From positions 1-5,111 of the forward strand of contig JAUXGQ010000187.1 in the NCBI GenBank assembly GCA_030621975.1: a DNA stretch of 5,111 nt. The letters are read 5' to 3'. This document shows, piece by piece, positions 4,629-5,111 of the stretch. The notes beneath the pieces were generated by a model that worked only from the letters and a program-made list of their open reading frames with translations, was not told the origin of the DNA and made no database searches. Each line of letters opens with the position of its first letter. The stretch's first letter is position 1. Made by a program: the position numbers and the translations under genes. The DNA is from Gammaproteobacteria bacterium (GTDB lineage Bacteria; Pseudomonadota; Gammaproteobacteria; Chromatiales; Chromatiaceae).

Positions 4629-5111
4629 ATGGAGTTGAGCTGGTCGACTTTTCTGCTGGAGATCATCAATTTTCTGGTCCTGGTGTGGATACTCAAGCGT
4701 TTCCTCTACAAACCGGTGCTCGAGGTCATTGCCCGACGCCGCGAGAGCATAGAGCGGACGTTGCGGGAAGCCGGGGAGGAGCGGGAGGCCAGCGAGGCGC
4801 TGCAGCTGCAGTACGAGAAGCGGCTTGCGGACTGGGAACAGGAGAAGGAGATAGCGCGCATTGCACTGCAACGCGATGTCGAATCAGAACGGCGCCAGCG
4901 GCTTGAAGCCCTGGCCGCCGAACTGAAGGAAGAGCGCAAGAAAGCGCAGGTGCTGGCGGAAAAGGAACTGCGTGAAACCGAGCGCCGGCTGCAGGCGCAG
5001 GCGCTGGATCTCGGCGCGAATTTCGCTGCACGGCCGCTGAGCCGTTTGGCTGCCCCGGAGCTGGAGGCTAGGCTGATCGAGGTGGCATTGCAGGATCTGG
5101 CAGCGCTGCCC
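4629..5111 (+). CDS. atpF: N-type ATPase subunit b, partial at right edge
   Basis: The frame from ATG 4629 is open to the window end, giving 161 residues of the peripheral stalk subunit. A single N-terminal membrane helix (about 6-27, in FLLEIINFLVLVWILKRFLY) is followed by KPVLEVIARRRESIERTL and a long charged helical region with many Glu, Arg and Lys (about 35-130). This matches the alternate F1Fo subunit b family (TIGR03321-like), which is around 250 residues because it also takes over the role of the delta subunit, absent from N-type operons; roughly 90 residues should lie past the edge. AAGAGGTG at 4617-4624 is the ribosome site, and the gap from atpE is 16 bases. atpA and atpG are expected next. 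Confidence 0.92.
   Translation, partial: MELSWSTFLLEIINFLVLVWILKRFLYKPVLEVIARRRESIERTLREAGEEREASEALQLQYEKRLADWEQEKEIARIALQRDVESERRQRLEALAAELKEERKKAQVLAEKELRETERRLQAQALDLGANFAARPLSRLAAPELEARLIEVALQDLAALP

Noticed and set aside
1578..5111. An ordinary F-type ATP synthase operon
   Set aside because: The gene order (beta and epsilon first, then atpQ, a, c, b) and the beta-subunit signatures fit the N-type branch. Ordinary operons run a, c, b, delta, alpha, gamma, beta, epsilon.

Overview
The window comes from a bacterium, most likely a proteobacterium and possibly a gammaproteobacterium. The reasons are its GC-rich housekeeping-style operon, Phd/YefM-ParE toxin-antitoxin proteins of the type common there, and an N-type rotary ATPase operon, which is usually an accessory, laterally transferred locus. 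The sequence does not fix the species.

Left part (1-532, minus strand): a type II toxin-antitoxin pair. The Phd/YefM-like antitoxin is intact and has a good ribosome binding site and a palindromic operator over its probable promoter. The RelE/ParE-like toxin behind it is broken by a one-base frameshift near position 72 and then leaves the window.

Middle part (533-1577): AT-richer, low-density DNA. It holds three copies of a CCGGYCATTC motif with hairpins, a perfect TTGACA box with an inverted repeat beside it, and a 27-codon remnant resembling the start of a small 'DGxExxLGDRV' hypothetical protein family. It also holds one complete gene, a pyruvoyl-dependent arginine decarboxylase that keeps the Ser-Ser self-cleavage site and the expected acidic and Asn active-site residues. 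That gene is clearly lower in GC (about 42-45% in sampled lines) than the following operon (67% in a sampled line).

Right part (1578-5111, plus strand): the first six genes of an N-type (alternate F1Fo) ATPase operon in the order atpD-atpC-atpQ-atpB-atpE-atpF, with atpF running off the edge. Genes overlap by 4 bases at three of the five junctions, so this is one tightly coupled transcription unit. The order matches the known atpDCQRBEFAG layout except that atpR is absent between atpQ and atpB. atpA and atpG are expected beyond the right edge.

The most notable points are the missing atpR and a c subunit that keeps the ion-binding Glu, Ser and Tyr but has Met and Leu where Na+-binding c subunits have Gln and Thr. 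The latter argues for H+ rather than Na+ coupling. The same c subunit has bulky residues in its helix-packing glycine motif. A proton-consuming arginine decarboxylase next to a likely proton pump could hint at acid or pH homeostasis, but that link is inference only.
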